Source: Shimia aestuarii (lineage in GTDB: Bacteria; Pseudomonadota; Alphaproteobacteria; Rhodobacterales; Rhodobacteraceae). Taken from it: a DNA stretch of 64,000 nucleotides. The position numbers and the translations under genes are program-made. Below are positions 16,867-26,486 of the stretch, one piece after another. The stretch lies in contig NZ_FOTQ01000012.1 in assembly GCF_900114635.1 (NCBI RefSeq), forward strand, positions 1-64,000, given 5' to 3'. Numbering within the stretch: position 1 is the stretch's first letter; each line of letters begins with the position of its first letter. A model generated the notes under the pieces. It saw only the letters and a list, made by a program, of their open reading frames with translations, was not told the origin of the DNA and did not search any database.

Positions 16867-18018
16867 ATGAACGCGCTAAAATCGGCCCCCGTGCTTGCCC
16901 ACGAAGTCCCGGCCAAAGACCCTTATCTGGAGATTTCCGATCTCTGGAAGTTGTACGGAGATTTCGTCGCGCTGCGCGACGTGTCGCTCAAAGTTGAAGA
17001 GGGCGAGTTCGTCTGTTTCCTGGGGCCGTCGGGCTGTGGCAAGACCACCCTGTTGCGCGCCATTGCGGGGCTTGACCTGCAGACACGCGGCACGGTCATC
17101 CAGAATGGACAGGACGTGTCGAACCTGCCGCCATCGCGCCGCGATTTCGGGATCGTGTTCCAGTCGTATGCCCTGTTCCCCAACCTGACCATTCGCAAGA
17201 ATATCGCCTATGGGCTGGAAAACGCCGGGCGTAGCAAGGAAGAGATCACGGTACGCGTCACCGAGCTTCTGGACATGGTGGGCCTGAGCGAGCAGGGCAA
17301 CAAGTATCCGGCGCAGCTTTCGGGCGGGCAACAGCAGCGGATCGCGCTGGCGCGCGCCATCGCCACGTCGCCGGGGCTGCTTTTGCTGGATGAACCTCTG
17401 TCGGCGCTGGATGCCAAGGTGCGTGTACATCTGCGTCACGAGATCAAGGAGCTTCAGCGCAAGCTGGGCGTCACGACCGTCATGGTGACACATGACCAGG
17501 AAGAGGCGCTGTCCATGGCGGACCGCATCGTGGTCATGAACCATGGCGTGATCGAGCAGGTGGGCGCTCCGACCGAGGTATACAAGAACCCGGCGTCACT
17601 TTTCGTCGCGGGTTTCATCGGCGAGATGAACCAGCTTGAAGCACAGATCCTGAGCGAAAACCGTCTGCGCATCGGCAAGCATGAATTCGAGTGCCGCGAC
17701 CATGACTTTGATCCAGGCACAACCGTCGTTGCGGCGATCCGCCCGGATGACGTGGTGCCGCACGGGTCGGATTTCGTGCCGGACGCAGGCGCGAAGAACT
17801 GTGAGCTGGTGCGTATCGGGGACATGGAGTTCCTCGGGTCGTTCTGGCGCTGCCACCTGATCAGCGATGACTTCCACGGTGCCGAACTGATCGCGGACTT
17901 CTCGGTCAACGCAGTGCGCCGCCTGTCGCTGGCCACCAGGCAGGAGATCCATGTGGAGCTGCCGCGCGAAAACCTGATTGCATTCGCGCCCGAGGCACAA
18001 GGGGGCGACGATGACTGA
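16867..18018 (+). CDS. aepV: 2-aminoethylphosphonate ABC transporter ATP-binding protein (AepV/PhnT2 type)
   Basis: The 383-residue ATPase energises the AEP importer. Walker A GPSGCGKTT is at 53-61, the Q-loop in IVFQSYALFPN near 99, the signature LSGGQ at 151-155, Walker B LLLLDE at 171-176 and the switch His at 209. A C-terminal TOBE-like domain (about 255-370) is present, as in MalK- and PotA-like importers of this class. Its last eight bases overlap the permease start, so the two are translationally coupled. Confidence 0.87.
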   Translation: MNALKSAPVLAHEVPAKDPYLEISDLWKLYGDFVALRDVSLKVEEGEFVCFLGPSGCGKTTLLRAIAGLDLQTRGTVIQNGQDVSNLPPSRRDFGIVFQSYALFPNLTIRKNIAYGLENAGRSKEEITVRVTELLDMVGLSEQGNKYPAQLSGGQQQRIALARAIATSPGLLLLDEPLSALDAKVRVHLRHEIKELQRKLGVTTVMVTHDQEEALSMADRIVVMNHGVIEQVGAPTEVYKNPASLFVAGFIGEMNQLEAQILSENRLRIGKHEFECRDHDFDPGTTVVAAIRPDDVVPHGSDFVPDAGAKNCELVRIGDMEFLGSFWRCHLISDDFHGAELIADFSVNAVRRLSLATRQEIHVELPRENLIAFAPEAQGGDDD

Positions 18019-20020
18019 CGCCGCCACTCTTCCGCCCGGACGGGACGTGAAACCACGCCTGAGCCGAGATGACGTGATGATGCGATCATGGATGATCGTG
18101 ATCGCTCTTTACCTTGTCGTGACGCTGGTGTTTCCGCTTTATGCGATGCTGTCCAAGTCGTTCTCGACCTATCATTTTGATCTCGGCCAGTTCGAGTTCC
18201 AGGTTTCGGACGACGATGGCGTCTTTGCGACCGATCCGGTTCTGGCCAGCACGCTGAACGATCAACTGGGCGTGTTCGGCGAAGCCGATCTGCGCGCGGG
18301 CAGTGACGGGCGCCTTCCGGCCACCAAGCTGTTCCCGGATTTCAGCTTTCGCAGTTCGAAGATGTATCGCGTGCGCGGGACCAGTGACGAGGCGGTCTAT
18401 CTTGTCGGGTCGACGCGTCACAGCGGGACCGCGTGGCAGGAGCTGGATTCCAACACCTTCCGCCGGGTGCAGATGCGCCCCGTGTCGGGGACAGGCTTTG
18501 GCAACTTTGTCACCTATTTCTCGACACCGGCGCTTTCAAACTCGATCAAGAATTCGCTTGTGATCTCGACCATTGCGACCGTGTTGACGGTGACGTTGGC
18601 CTTTGGATTTGCCTATGCGCTCAACCGGTCCTGCCTGCGGTTCAAGGGGGCGTTCCGCATCATCGCCATGGCGCCGATCCTCGTGCCGTCGCTGTTGCCC
18701 GGTATCGCGCTGGTTTACCTGTTCGGTAATCAGGGCATGCTGAAGGAATTGCTGATGGGGCAGAGCATCTATGGCCCGATCGGTATCCTGATCGGATCCG
18801 TGTTCTTTACCTTTCCGCATGCGTTCCTGATCCTGTCGACAGCGCTGGCGATCTCGGATGCGCGGCTTTACGAGGCCGCCGACAGCCTTAAGACCTCGCC
18901 GTGGAAAACCTTCTGGACGGTGACGATCCCCGGCGCACGGTACGGCATCATCTCGGCAACTTTCGTGGTCTTCAACCTTGTCATCACCGATTTTGGCTTG
19001 CCCAAGGTGATTGGCGGACAATTCAATGTTCTGGCGGTCGACATCTACAAGCAGGTGATCGGGCAACAGAACTTTGAAATGGGCGCGGTGGTGTCGGTTG
19101 TCCTGCTGATCCCGGCGGTCTTTGCCTTTGCCATCGACCGTATCGTGCAGCGCCGCCAGGTGGCGCAGCTGTCGGCGCGGTCGGTGCCTTATGAGCCCAA
19201 ACCGCAGAAGGGGCGGGACCGGGTCGCGATGATCTACTGCTCGGTCATCGGCGTCTTCATCATCGGGCTGCTGGCCATCTGCCAGTATGCGGCCTTGATT
19301 AAGTTCTGGCCCTATGACCTGTCACTGAGCCTGAACAACTATCAGTTCGACCTGATGGACGGGGGCGGCTGGGGCAGCTATTTCAACTCGATCAAGCTGG
19401 GGCTTCTGACGGCGATTGTCGGCACGGGTGTCGTGTTCTTCGGGGCCTATCTTGTGGAAAAGGCAAACGGGTTCGAAATGGGGCGCGGCTTTTTCCAGAT
19501 GGTTGCGATGCTGCCGATGGCGGTGCCGGGGATGGTGCTGGGCCTGGCCTACATCTTCTTCTTCAACAACCCGGCCAACCCGCTGAACGCGATTTACGGC
19601 ACCATGGCCATTCTCGTGGTCTGCACAGTCACGCACTTTTACACGGTGTCCCACCTGACGGCCGTGACCGCGCTCAAGCAGATGGATCGTGAGTTTGAAT
19701 CGGTGTCGGCGTCGTTGAAACAGCCCACGATGAAGCTTTTCCGGCGTGTGACCGTGCCGGTGTGCTTGCCTGCGCTGCTGGACATCTCGATCTACCTGTT
19801 CGTGAACGCGATGACGACGGTTTCGGCGGTGGTGTTCCTGTATTCGCCCAAGACGGCGCTGGCTTCGATCGCGGTTTTGAACATGGATGATGCCGGGGAT
19901 ATCGCCCCCGCTGCGGCGATGGGCATGATGATCTTCTACACGAATGCCGCGGCGCGGATCATACACCTGCTCGTCTCACGCGGGTTGCTGACGCGCACCC
20001 AGGCCTGGCGGTTCCGCTAG
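18011..20020 (+). CDS. aepW: 2-aminoethylphosphonate ABC transporter permease, double-length (AepW/PhnU2 type)
   Basis: This 669-residue inner-membrane protein contains two ABC permease units in one chain. The first has its EAA loop at YEAADSLKTSPWKTFWTVTIPGA and the second at FESVSASLKQPTMKLFRRVTVPVC. Each half has about six membrane helices. A large extracytoplasmic segment (about 55-175) follows the first helix. One polypeptide therefore replaces the usual two permease subunits. The ATG at 18011 is favoured over an upstream in-frame ATG because it gives the usual short overlap with the ATPase gene. It is convergent with the LysR gene. Confidence 0.87.
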   Translation: MTDAATLPPGRDVKPRLSRDDVMMRSWMIVIALYLVVTLVFPLYAMLSKSFSTYHFDLGQFEFQVSDDDGVFATDPVLASTLNDQLGVFGEADLRAGSDGRLPATKLFPDFSFRSSKMYRVRGTSDEAVYLVGSTRHSGTAWQELDSNTFRRVQMRPVSGTGFGNFVTYFSTPALSNSIKNSLVISTIATVLTVTLAFGFAYALNRSCLRFKGAFRIIAMAPILVPSLLPGIALVYLFGNQGMLKELLMGQSIYGPIGILIGSVFFTFPHAFLILSTALAISDARLYEAADSLKTSPWKTFWTVTIPGARYGIISATFVVFNLVITDFGLPKVIGGQFNVLAVDIYKQVIGQQNFEMGAVVSVVLLIPAVFAFAIDRIVQRRQVAQLSARSVPYEPKPQKGRDRVAMIYCSVIGVFIIGLLAICQYAALIKFWPYDLSLSLNNYQFDLMDGGGWGSYFNSIKLGLLTAIVGTGVVFFGAYLVEKANGFEMGRGFFQMVAMLPMAVPGMVLGLAYIFFFNNPANPLNAIYGTMAILVVCTVTHFYTVSHLTAVTALKQMDREFESVSASLKQPTMKLFRRVTVPVCLPALLDISIYLFVNAMTTVSAVVFLYSPKTALASIAVLNMDDAGDIAPAAAMGMMIFYTNAAARIIHLLVSRGLLTRTQAWRFR

Positions 20021-20038
20021 AAAGTTTCGCTTGGGGGG

Positions 20039-20070
20039 CGGGCGGTTCGGATTACTCCGGGCCGCCCGTT
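20039..20070 (+). terminator. Terminator at the end of the AEP transporter operon
   Basis: CGGGCGG (20039-20045) pairs with CCGCCCG (20062-20068) and runs into TTT. It overlaps the last codons of the convergent LysR gene. Confidence 0.45.
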
Positions 20071-20939
20071 TCCGTTGAGAGGTAGCGGTTGGCCAGATCC
20101 ATGAAGGACCGGATGACACGGACCTCGCCGCGCTGGGCCAGGTGAACGATGGATTCCGGCATGCGGGTGTCGACGTTCAGGATGGGGATTTGCTCGATCC
20201 GGTCGTCGTGGCTGTATTCCGCTTCGGACACGAAGCCGATACCGCCGCCGGACAGAACAATGGACCGCACCGCCTCGCGCCCCTCGGCCACGATGGCGGG
20301 TTCCAGCGCCACGCCGAGCTTTGCCGCCTCGTCGACGACCATTTGACGAGTCCGGGACCGCTCTTCGCGGAAAATGAGCGGGTATTGCGCGATTTGCTGC
20401 ATGGTCATGCCCGCAGCGCCCTCTTTGAGAGTGCCGCGTCGGGCAAAGGCGATGATCTCGCTCGCGCCGATGCTGAGCGAGGTCAGTTCGCGGGAGGTGG
20501 GAACCTGCCCGACCACGCCGATTTCGGCGTTGTACTGGCGCAGCTGGTCAAGGATTTCCTCGGAGTTGCCCGAGCGCAGTGAAATCCGCACATTGGGATA
20601 ATTGGCCCGGAATTTTGCGAGCACGTCGGTGACGTGCTGGGCGGAGTCCGCGACGATGCGCAATTCTCCTGATACAGCGGCGTTTCGTTCAGACAGGTAT
20701 TCGCCGATCTGCGTTTCGATGTCGAAATACTGCTTGGTCAGGTGAAACAGCTCTTCGCCCGCGCTTGTCAGGACAACCTGTCGTTTCTTGCGTTCGAACA
20801 GCAGGACATCATTTTCGACTTCGAGATTCTTGACCTGTTCCGACACTGCCGGCTGGGTCAGGTGCAGAACCTCGGCAGCCTTCGAAAAGCCGCCAAGATG
20901 CGCGACGTAGTGAAAGGCTCTGAGCTGGCTGTGGCGCAT
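20052..20939 (-). CDS. LysR-family regulator of phosphonate genes
   Basis: The 295-residue regulator has a clear LysR helix-turn-helix (residues 1-60: LRAFHYVAHLGGFSKAAEVLHLTQPAVSEQVKNLE) and an effector-binding domain with AGEELFHLTKQYF in the linker. It lies between the AEP import operon (convergent) and phnW (divergent), so it is the natural candidate to activate both when AEP or an intermediate is present. The ATAGG-N5-CCTAT box lies 22-36 bases upstream of its start codon and would allow autoregulation. Confidence 0.88.
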   Translation of the reverse strand: MRHSQLRAFHYVAHLGGFSKAAEVLHLTQPAVSEQVKNLEVENDVLLFERKKRQVVLTSAGEELFHLTKQYFDIETQIGEYLSERNAAVSGELRIVADSAQHVTDVLAKFRANYPNVRISLRSGNSEEILDQLRQYNAEIGVVGQVPTSRELTSLSIGASEIIAFARRGTLKEGAAGMTMQQIAQYPLIFREERSRTRQMVVDEAAKLGVALEPAIVAEGREAVRSIVLSGGGIGFVSEAEYSHDDRIEQIPILNVDTRMPESIVHLAQRGEVRVIRSFMDLANRYLSTETGGPE

Positions 20940-20960
20940 GGGAAGGGCTCACTTTTTTGG

Positions 20961-20975
20961 ATAGGGTTGACCTAT
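20961..20975. promoter_or_regulatory. LysR-type operator in the lysR/phnW divergent promoter
   Basis: ATAGG-GTTGA-CCTAT is a perfect 5-bp inverted repeat with T-N11-A geometry, 80 bases upstream of the phnW ATG and 21 upstream of the regulator start. A one-mismatch relative lies before the transporter operon at 15599-15613. Confidence 0.65.
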
Positions 20976-21054
20976 ACATAAATCACAATTTTCAATTTCT
21001 CATATGACGCAAGGCTTGGCAATTTGTTTTCAGAACAGTTTGGGAATCAAAGCC

Positions 21055-22242
21055 ATGACCAGCCAAAAAACTCCGATTGCACCTCCGAAGCTTGGCGAGC
21101 CGTACCTGCTGACGCCGGGTCCGTTGACCACGGCCTATGAAACCAAGGAAGCGATGCTGCGCGACTGGGGCAGCTGGGACGGCGATTTTCGGGCCATGAC
21201 GGCCGAGATGCGCACCCGCCTGCTGGACATGCTTGGGCCCGGTAAAGAAGAGTTCGACTGTGTCCCGATGCAGGGCAGCGGGACCTTTGCAGTCGAGGCC
21301 ATGCTGGGATCGCTCACAGCGCGGGATAGCAAGATCCTTGTTCTGGCCAACGGGGCTTATGGTCAGCGCTCTGCCAAGACGCTTGCTTATCTGGGGCGCG
21401 ATCACGTGGTTCTGGACAAGGGGGATTACCTGCCGCCGCGTGGTGACGAGGTCGCGCAGATCCTGGCAGATGATCCGGCGATCACCCATGTCGTGGCTAT
21501 TCATTGCGAAACCTCGTCGGGCATTCTGAACCCGGTTGGGGAAATCTCGGACGCGGTCTATGCCGCTGGACGCAAGCTGCTGATCGACTCGATGTCGGCC
21601 TTTGGCGCGATCGAGCTGCGCCCGTCGGAAGTGCGGTTCGAGGCTTTGGTGTCGTCCGCGAACAAGTGCATCGAGGGTGTGCCGGGGTTCGGCTTCGTGC
21701 TGGCGCGCAAATCCGAGCTGGAAGCGGCCAAGGGCAACTGCCAGTCTTTGAGCCTGGATGTGCATGATCAGTGGGCGCACATGGAAAAGACGGGGCAGTG
21801 GCGGTTTACCCCCCCGACCCACGCGGTGGCGGCCTTCCTGACGGCGCTGCGCGCCCATGAAGCGGAAGGTGGCGTGGCCGGTCGCGGTGGTCGTTACACC
21901 GCCAACCGGGACACGCTGGTGGCGGGCATGCGCGACATCGGGCTTGAGACGCTGTTGCAGGATCGCTGGCTGAGCCCGATCATCGTGACGTTCTTCTGCC
22001 CGGATGATCCGAAGTTCAGCTTTGACCGTTTCTACGACCTGATGAAAGCGAAGAACTTCATCATCTACCCCGGCAAATTGACCATTGTCGACAGCTTCCG
22101 TGTCGGCTGTATTGGCCAGATGGATGAGCACGTGATGCGGCAGGTTGTCGAGGCAACACGTGAAACACTGAATGAAATGGGCGTGACCAACGCCGCGCCC
22201 CCGGAAATTGCAATCAAGGAACGCGCCAAGCTGGCGGCCTGA
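21055..22242 (+). CDS. phnW: 2-aminoethylphosphonate--pyruvate transaminase
   Basis: PhnW transfers the amino group of AEP to pyruvate, giving phosphonoacetaldehyde and alanine. The 395-residue protein has the family start YLLTPGPLTTAYETKEAMLRDWGSWD (17-42), Asp178 (LIDSMSAFG), which holds the cofactor ring, and the PLP lysine Lys204 in SSANKCIEGVPGFGFVLA. The C-terminal IIYPGKLTIVDSFRVGCIG is also diagnostic. It is about 25 residues longer than many PhnW proteins at the N terminus. The ATG at 21055 has only a weak ribosome binding site; the upstream ATG at 21004 has none. It heads the phnW-phnA-phnY-pbfA operon. Confidence 0.93.
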   Translation: MTSQKTPIAPPKLGEPYLLTPGPLTTAYETKEAMLRDWGSWDGDFRAMTAEMRTRLLDMLGPGKEEFDCVPMQGSGTFAVEAMLGSLTARDSKILVLANGAYGQRSAKTLAYLGRDHVVLDKGDYLPPRGDEVAQILADDPAITHVVAIHCETSSGILNPVGEISDAVYAAGRKLLIDSMSAFGAIELRPSEVRFEALVSSANKCIEGVPGFGFVLARKSELEAAKGNCQSLSLDVHDQWAHMEKTGQWRFTPPTHAVAAFLTALRAHEAEGGVAGRGGRYTANRDTLVAGMRDIGLETLLQDRWLSPIIVTFFCPDDPKFSFDRFYDLMKAKNFIIYPGKLTIVDSFRVGCIGQMDEHVMRQVVEATRETLNEMGVTNAAPPEIAIKERAKLAA

Positions 22243-22261
22243 GACGAAAAAAGGAACCACC

Positions 22262-23509
22262 ATGACCATTCACACCCCCGTCGAAGCGAACGAGCGCGTA
22301 TACCCGACCCCCAAGGTGCCCGCCGTGGCGATCTGCCTGGATGGCTGCGAGCCGGAATACCTGGATGTGGCCATTGCCAAGGGGCTGATGCCCAACCTCA
22401 AGCGCATGCGCGAGGAAGGCACGGACCGGCTGGCGCATTCGGTGATCCCGTCCTTCACCAACCCCAACAACTTGTCGATTGCCACCGGGCGTCCTCCGAT
22501 CGTGCACGGCATCTGCGGCAACTACCTGATCGACCCGGATACGGGCGAAGAAGTGATGATGAACGACGTGCGCTTCCTGCGCGCGCCGACGATCTTTTCG
22601 CAGTTCTACGATGCGGGGTTCCGGGTTGCGATGGTGACCGCCAAGGACAAGCTGCGCGCCTTGCTGGGGGCGGGTCTGAAGTTTGACGAAGACCGCGCAG
22701 TTGCGTTTTCGTCGGAGCGGTCCGGGGAAACGACCAAGGCGGACCACGGTATCGACAACGCGTCGGAGTGGCTGGGCATGGAAGTGCCCGAGGTCTATTC
22801 GGCAGAGCTTAGCGAGTTTGTCTTTGCTGCCGGTGTGAAGCTGCTCAAAGAGTTCAAACCGGACGTGATGTATCTTTCGACCACCGACTACATTCAGCAC
22901 AAGTTTGCCCCCGAGCAGCAGGGCGCGCTCGACTTTTATGCGATGTTCGATCGCTATCTTGGCGAGCTGGACGCGCTGGGCGCAGCCATTGTCGTGACTG
23001 CGGACCACGGCATGAAGCCCAAGCACCATGCCGACGGCACGCCGAACGTGATCTATGCGCAGGACCTTCTGGACGTGTGGCTGGGCAAGGACGAGGCCCG
23101 CGTGATCCTGCCGATCACCGACCCCTATGTGGTTCACCACGGAGCGTTGGGCTCGTTTGCCACGGCCTACCTTCCGGAAGAGGCGGATCGCGCCAAGGTC
23201 ATGGAGAAGCTGCGCGCGCAGAAGGGCATCACCCATGTCCTGACCAAGGAAGAGGCGATTGAACGGTTCGAGCTTCCGGGCGACCGGATCGGTGATATCG
23301 TGATGGTGTCGGGAGAAAATATCTGCATCGGCACTTCGGAGCATCGCCACGACCTTGCCGCGTTGAAAGAGCCGCTGCGCAGCCACGGTGGTCTGACCGA
23401 GCAGGAAGTCCCGTTCATCGTCAACCGCAAGGTCGACCTGCCGTCGAACCCGGCCGAACTGCGCAACTTCGATGCATTCTTCTATGCCACGACCGCGGCG
23501 GCGCTTTGA
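22262..23509 (+). CDS. phnA: Phosphonoacetate hydrolase
   Basis: PhnA of the alkaline phosphatase superfamily splits the C-P bond of phosphonoacetate, giving acetate and phosphate. The 415-residue protein has the first metal Asp27 in CLDGCEP and the nucleophile Thr66 in SFTNPNNLS. The second metal site lies in [14 protein letters not shown], and a late histidine in [11 protein letters not shown] completes it. The overall order matches Sinorhizobium PhnA. AAAAAAGGAACC precedes the ATG. It follows phnW by 19 bases and phnY starts one base after its stop, so the three are one transcript. It is not the unrelated zinc-ribbon protein also called PhnA in E. coli. Confidence 0.94.
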   Translation: MTIHTPVEANERVYPTPKVPAVAICLDGCEPEYLDVAIAKGLMPNLKRMREEGTDRLAHSVIPSFTNPNNLSIATGRPPIVHGICGNYLIDPDTGEEVMMNDVRFLRAPTIFSQFYDAGFRVAMVTAKDKLRALLGAGLKFDEDRAVAFSSERSGETTKADHGIDNASEWLGMEVPEVYSAELSEFVFAAGVKLLKEFKPDVMYLSTTDYIQHKFAPEQQGALDFYAMFDRYLGELDALGAAIVVTADHGMKPKHHADGTPNVIYAQDLLDVWLGKDEARVILPITDPYVVHHGALGSFATAYLPEEADRAKVMEKLRAQKGITHVLTKEEAIERFELPGDRIGDIVMVSGENICIGTSEHRHDLAALKEPLRSHGGLTEQEVPFIVNRKVDLPSNPAELRNFDAFFYATTAAAL

Positions 23510-23510
23510 G

Positions 23511-24974
23511 ATGGACGGCGTCATGACCGAAAGTGAAATCCGCAACGAGGGCATGCGCATCGGTGGCGAGGTCGTCTTTACGGACGACGTCGTACCGGTG
23601 CACTATCCCTACACCAACGAGGTGGTTGGGACGGTTCCGGCGGGCAAGGCCGAACACGCCGCACGCGCGTTCGAGATTGCCGCCAACTACAAGTCGACAC
23701 TCAGCCGCTATGAACGCAGTCAGATTCTCACCCGCGCGGGTGAACTGATTGGCGAGAAACGCGACTGGCTGGCGAAATGGCTGACGCTGGAACTTGGCAT
23801 CTGTCACCAACACGCGATCTACGAGACCAAGCGGGCGCAGGATGTGTTTGGCTTTGCCGCGCAGATGGCGCTGGTGGATGATGGCGAGATTTTCTCGTGC
23901 GATCTCACGCATAACGGCAAAGAGCGCAAGATCTTTACCAAGCGCGAGCCGGTGCGGGCGATTTCGGCCATCACGCCGTTCAACCATCCGCTCAACATGG
24001 TCAGCCACAAGATCGCGCCCGCAGTGGCTACCAATAACTGTGTTGTCTGCAAGCCGACCGAGCTGACCCCGCTCACGGCGATTGCGCTGGCGGACATTCT
24101 CTATGAGGCGGGCTTGCCGCCCGAGATGTTCCAGATCGTGACCGGGTGGCCGCAGGACATCGGCGAAGAGATGATGCTCAACGACAATATCGACATCATC
24201 ACCTTCACGGGCGGCGTGCCCGTGGGCAAGCTGATTGCGTCGAAGGCGGGGTACAAGCGGCTGGCGCTGGAACTGGGCGGGAATGATCCGCTGATCGTTC
24301 TGAATGATCTGGAAGATGCGGATCTCGACAAGGCCGCGACCATTGCCGTGGCCGGGGCCACTGGCAACTCGGGTCAGCGGTGCACCGCCGTCAAGCGCAT
24401 CCTTGTGCAGGAAAGCGTCGCGGACAGGTTCGTGCCGCTGGTTCTGGAAAAGGCCAAGGCGCTCAAATTCGGCGATCCGATGGACCCGGAAACCCAGCTG
24501 GGCTGCGTGGTGCACGAGCAAGCGGCGGAGCTGTTTGAAAAGCGCGTCTACATGGCCGAGGAAGAAGGGGCCAAGATTCTCTATCACCCGGGGCGCCAGG
24601 GCGCGTTGTTGCCGCCCATCGTCGTGGATCACGTGCGCCATGACAGCGAGCTGGTGATGGAAGAGACCTTTGGCCCGATCGTGCCGATCGTGCGGGTGCC
24701 GGATGATGACGTTGAAGTCATGCGGATTTCCAACTCGACCCAGTTCGGTCTGTCTTCGGGGGTTTGCACCAACGATCTCAACCGCGCGATTGCCTATATC
24801 AACGGGCTCGACGTTGGCACCTGCAACATCTGGGAACAGCCCGGCTACCGGATCGAGATGTCCCCCTTCGGTGGCATCAAGGACAGTGGCAACGCGGTCA
24901 AGGAAGGCGTGCAGGAAGCGATGAAATTCTTCACCAACCAGAAGACTTATTCGTTGCCGTGGCCGGGGGCGTGA
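23511..24974 (+). CDS. phnY: Phosphonoacetaldehyde dehydrogenase
   Basis: PhnY oxidises phosphonoacetaldehyde to phosphonoacetate with NAD+. The 487-residue aldehyde dehydrogenase has the nucleophile Cys291 (SGQRC) and the general-base Glu254 (LELGG). Phosphonate-contacting residues remembered for the Sinorhizobium enzyme (Arg108, His159, Arg290) occur at the same numbers when translation starts at 23511, which supports this start over an in-frame ATG at 23523. The gene begins one base after the phnA stop. Together with PhnW and PhnA it completes the pathway from AEP to acetate plus phosphate without a phosphonatase (PhnX). Confidence 0.94.
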   Translation: MDGVMTESEIRNEGMRIGGEVVFTDDVVPVHYPYTNEVVGTVPAGKAEHAARAFEIAANYKSTLSRYERSQILTRAGELIGEKRDWLAKWLTLELGICHQHAIYETKRAQDVFGFAAQMALVDDGEIFSCDLTHNGKERKIFTKREPVRAISAITPFNHPLNMVSHKIAPAVATNNCVVCKPTELTPLTAIALADILYEAGLPPEMFQIVTGWPQDIGEEMMLNDNIDIITFTGGVPVGKLIASKAGYKRLALELGGNDPLIVLNDLEDADLDKAATIAVAGATGNSGQRCTAVKRILVQESVADRFVPLVLEKAKALKFGDPMDPETQLGCVVHEQAAELFEKRVYMAEEEGAKILYHPGRQGALLPPIVVDHVRHDSELVMEETFGPIVPIVRVPDDDVEVMRISNSTQFGLSSGVCTNDLNRAIAYINGLDVGTCNIWEQPGYRIEMSPFGGIKDSGNAVKEGVQEAMKFFTNQKTYSLPWPGA

Positions 24975-25003
24975 GCAGCCCGCAATAAATGAAAAACCGA
25001 AGA

Positions 25004-25027
25004 GCGCGGGCCGCTGGGAGCCCGCGC
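25004..25027 (+). other. Intra-operon hairpin between phnY and pbfA
   Basis: GCGCGGGC (25004-25011) and GCCCGCGC (25020-25027) form a perfect 8-bp GC stem with an 8-base loop in the 68-base spacer. No T tract follows. It ends 15 bases before the pbfA start and 7 bases before its ribosome binding site, so it could affect mRNA stability or pbfA translation. Confidence 0.5.
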
Positions 25028-25042
25028 AACACAGGGGGCACA

Positions 25043-26398
25043 ATGGCTGTAAATCTCGTTCACACGGAAGGTGAGTCCAATACTTCCGACGCCCGCCGCG
25101 CATGGGCAGACAAGGCTGTTGGCCCGAAATCTGCCCCGCTTCTGGCGCGGGATGCGGATGCGTTCCTTCACCAGAGCCTGTCGAGCCCTTGCGTGAGCAC
25201 GATCGAAAAGGCCGAAGGCATATGGATCACCGACCGTGACGGGCGGGTGTTCATGGATTTTCATGGCAACTCGGTGCATCACATCGGCTATGGGCACCCC
25301 AAGGTCGTCGCGGCGATCAAGGATCAGCTCGATACGCTGCCCTTTGCGCCGCGCCGGTTCACCAACGAGCCCGCTGTTGCGCTGGCCGAGAAACTCGCCG
25401 CCATTGCGCCAGGTGAACTTGGCAAGGTTCTGTTCACCACCGGCGGGTCGGACGCCAACGAAGTTGCGCTCAAGATCGCGCGGGCGGCGACCGGGCGGTT
25501 CAAGACAATTTCGTTCTGGGATTCCTTTCACGGGGCGGGCTTTGGCGCGGCTTCGGTCGGTGGCGAGGCGACGTTCCGCAGCCATATCGCGGGGCCGCTT
25601 TTGCCGGGGACCGAGCATGTCGCGCCCTTTGCCTGTTATCGCTGCCCCTATGGGCACGCCGGGCCGGAGAGCTGCGGGTTGGCCTGTGCAAACATGGTTG
25701 ATTTCGTGCTCGAGCGGGAAGGCGATGTTGCCGCCGTGATCGCCGAGCCGATGCGCGCCGTGCCTTACGTGCCGCCGCCGGGGTTCTGGAAGGCGGTGCG
25801 CGAGGCCTGCAATCGCCGGGGCGCCCTGTTGATCATGGATGAGATTCCGACGGGGTTAGGGAAGACCGGACGCATGTTCGCCTTTGAACATGACGACATC
25901 ATTCCCGACATCGTGACCATGGGCAAGGCGCTTGGCGGGGGCATTCTTCCCATTGCGGCCTGTATCGCGCGCAAATCTCTGGATGTGTGCGGTGATTTCG
26001 CGATTGGTCACTACACCCACGAGAAGAACCCGGTCACGACGCGCGCCGCGTTGGCGACCATTGAGGTGATCGAGGAAGAAGGGCTGGTGGAGCGCGCCGC
26101 CGAGATCGGAGAGATCGCGATGGGGCGTCTGCGGGACGAGCTGGCGCATGTGCCCATCGTGGGCGATATCCGCGGGCGCGGCACCATGTTCGGCGTCGAG
26201 ATTGTCACGGATCGCGCAACACGCGAACCGGGCCATGCGCTTGCGGAACAGATCTATTACGCCTGTCTGGAAGGCGGGGTCAGTTTCAAGATCAGCCAAG
26301 GCTGCGTGTTGACCCTGTCACCGCCGATGACGATCTCGGATGAAGACCTTCACAAGGCGCTGGGTGTCGTCATCGCGTCGATCAAGGCCGCAATTTGA
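25043..26398 (+). CDS. pbfA: (R)-1-hydroxy-2-aminoethylphosphonate ammonia-lyase, PbfA type
   Basis: The 451-residue protein belongs to fold-type I class III aminotransferases: Asp266 (LLIMDEIPTG), PLP Lys295 (TMGKALGGG) and a cysteine-containing CYRCPYG loop (198-204) are present. In phnWAY clusters an enzyme of this type, PbfA, is not a transaminase. It eliminates ammonia from (R)-1-hydroxy-AEP to give phosphonoacetaldehyde, so the organism can feed a second natural phosphonate into PhnY-PhnA. Assignment rests on family resemblance plus its place directly downstream of phnY; sequence alone does not exclude a plain transaminase. CAGGGGGC precedes the ATG. Confidence 0.8.
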   Translation: MAVNLVHTEGESNTSDARRAWADKAVGPKSAPLLARDADAFLHQSLSSPCVSTIEKAEGIWITDRDGRVFMDFHGNSVHHIGYGHPKVVAAIKDQLDTLPFAPRRFTNEPAVALAEKLAAIAPGELGKVLFTTGGSDANEVALKIARAATGRFKTISFWDSFHGAGFGAASVGGEATFRSHIAGPLLPGTEHVAPFACYRCPYGHAGPESCGLACANMVDFVLEREGDVAAVIAEPMRAVPYVPPPGFWKAVREACNRRGALLIMDEIPTGLGKTGRMFAFEHDDIIPDIVTMGKALGGGILPIAACIARKSLDVCGDFAIGHYTHEKNPVTTRAALATIEVIEEEGLVERAAEIGEIAMGRLRDELAHVPIVGDIRGRGTMFGVEIVTDRATREPGHALAEQIYYACLEGGVSFKISQGCVLTLSPPMTISDEDLHKALGVVIASIKAAI

Positions 26399-26486
26399 CT
26401 GTGCTTTTTGCGAATTGCATCAGATAATGGCCGTTCGAACCCACCCGAACGCGGGTAGAGATTATTGACGGCAGGAGCCTGACCCC

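Noticed and set aside
22262-23509. Nucleotide pyrophosphatase or alkaline phosphatase
   Set aside because: The superfamily is the same, but the Asp27/Thr66 arrangement and operon context with phnW and phnY identify phosphonoacetate hydrolase.
23472-24974. Ordinary succinate-semialdehyde or betaine aldehyde dehydrogenase
   Set aside because: Residues matching the phosphonate-binding Arg108, His159 and Arg290 of PhnY, and the place between phnA and pbfA, favour phosphonoacetaldehyde dehydrogenase.
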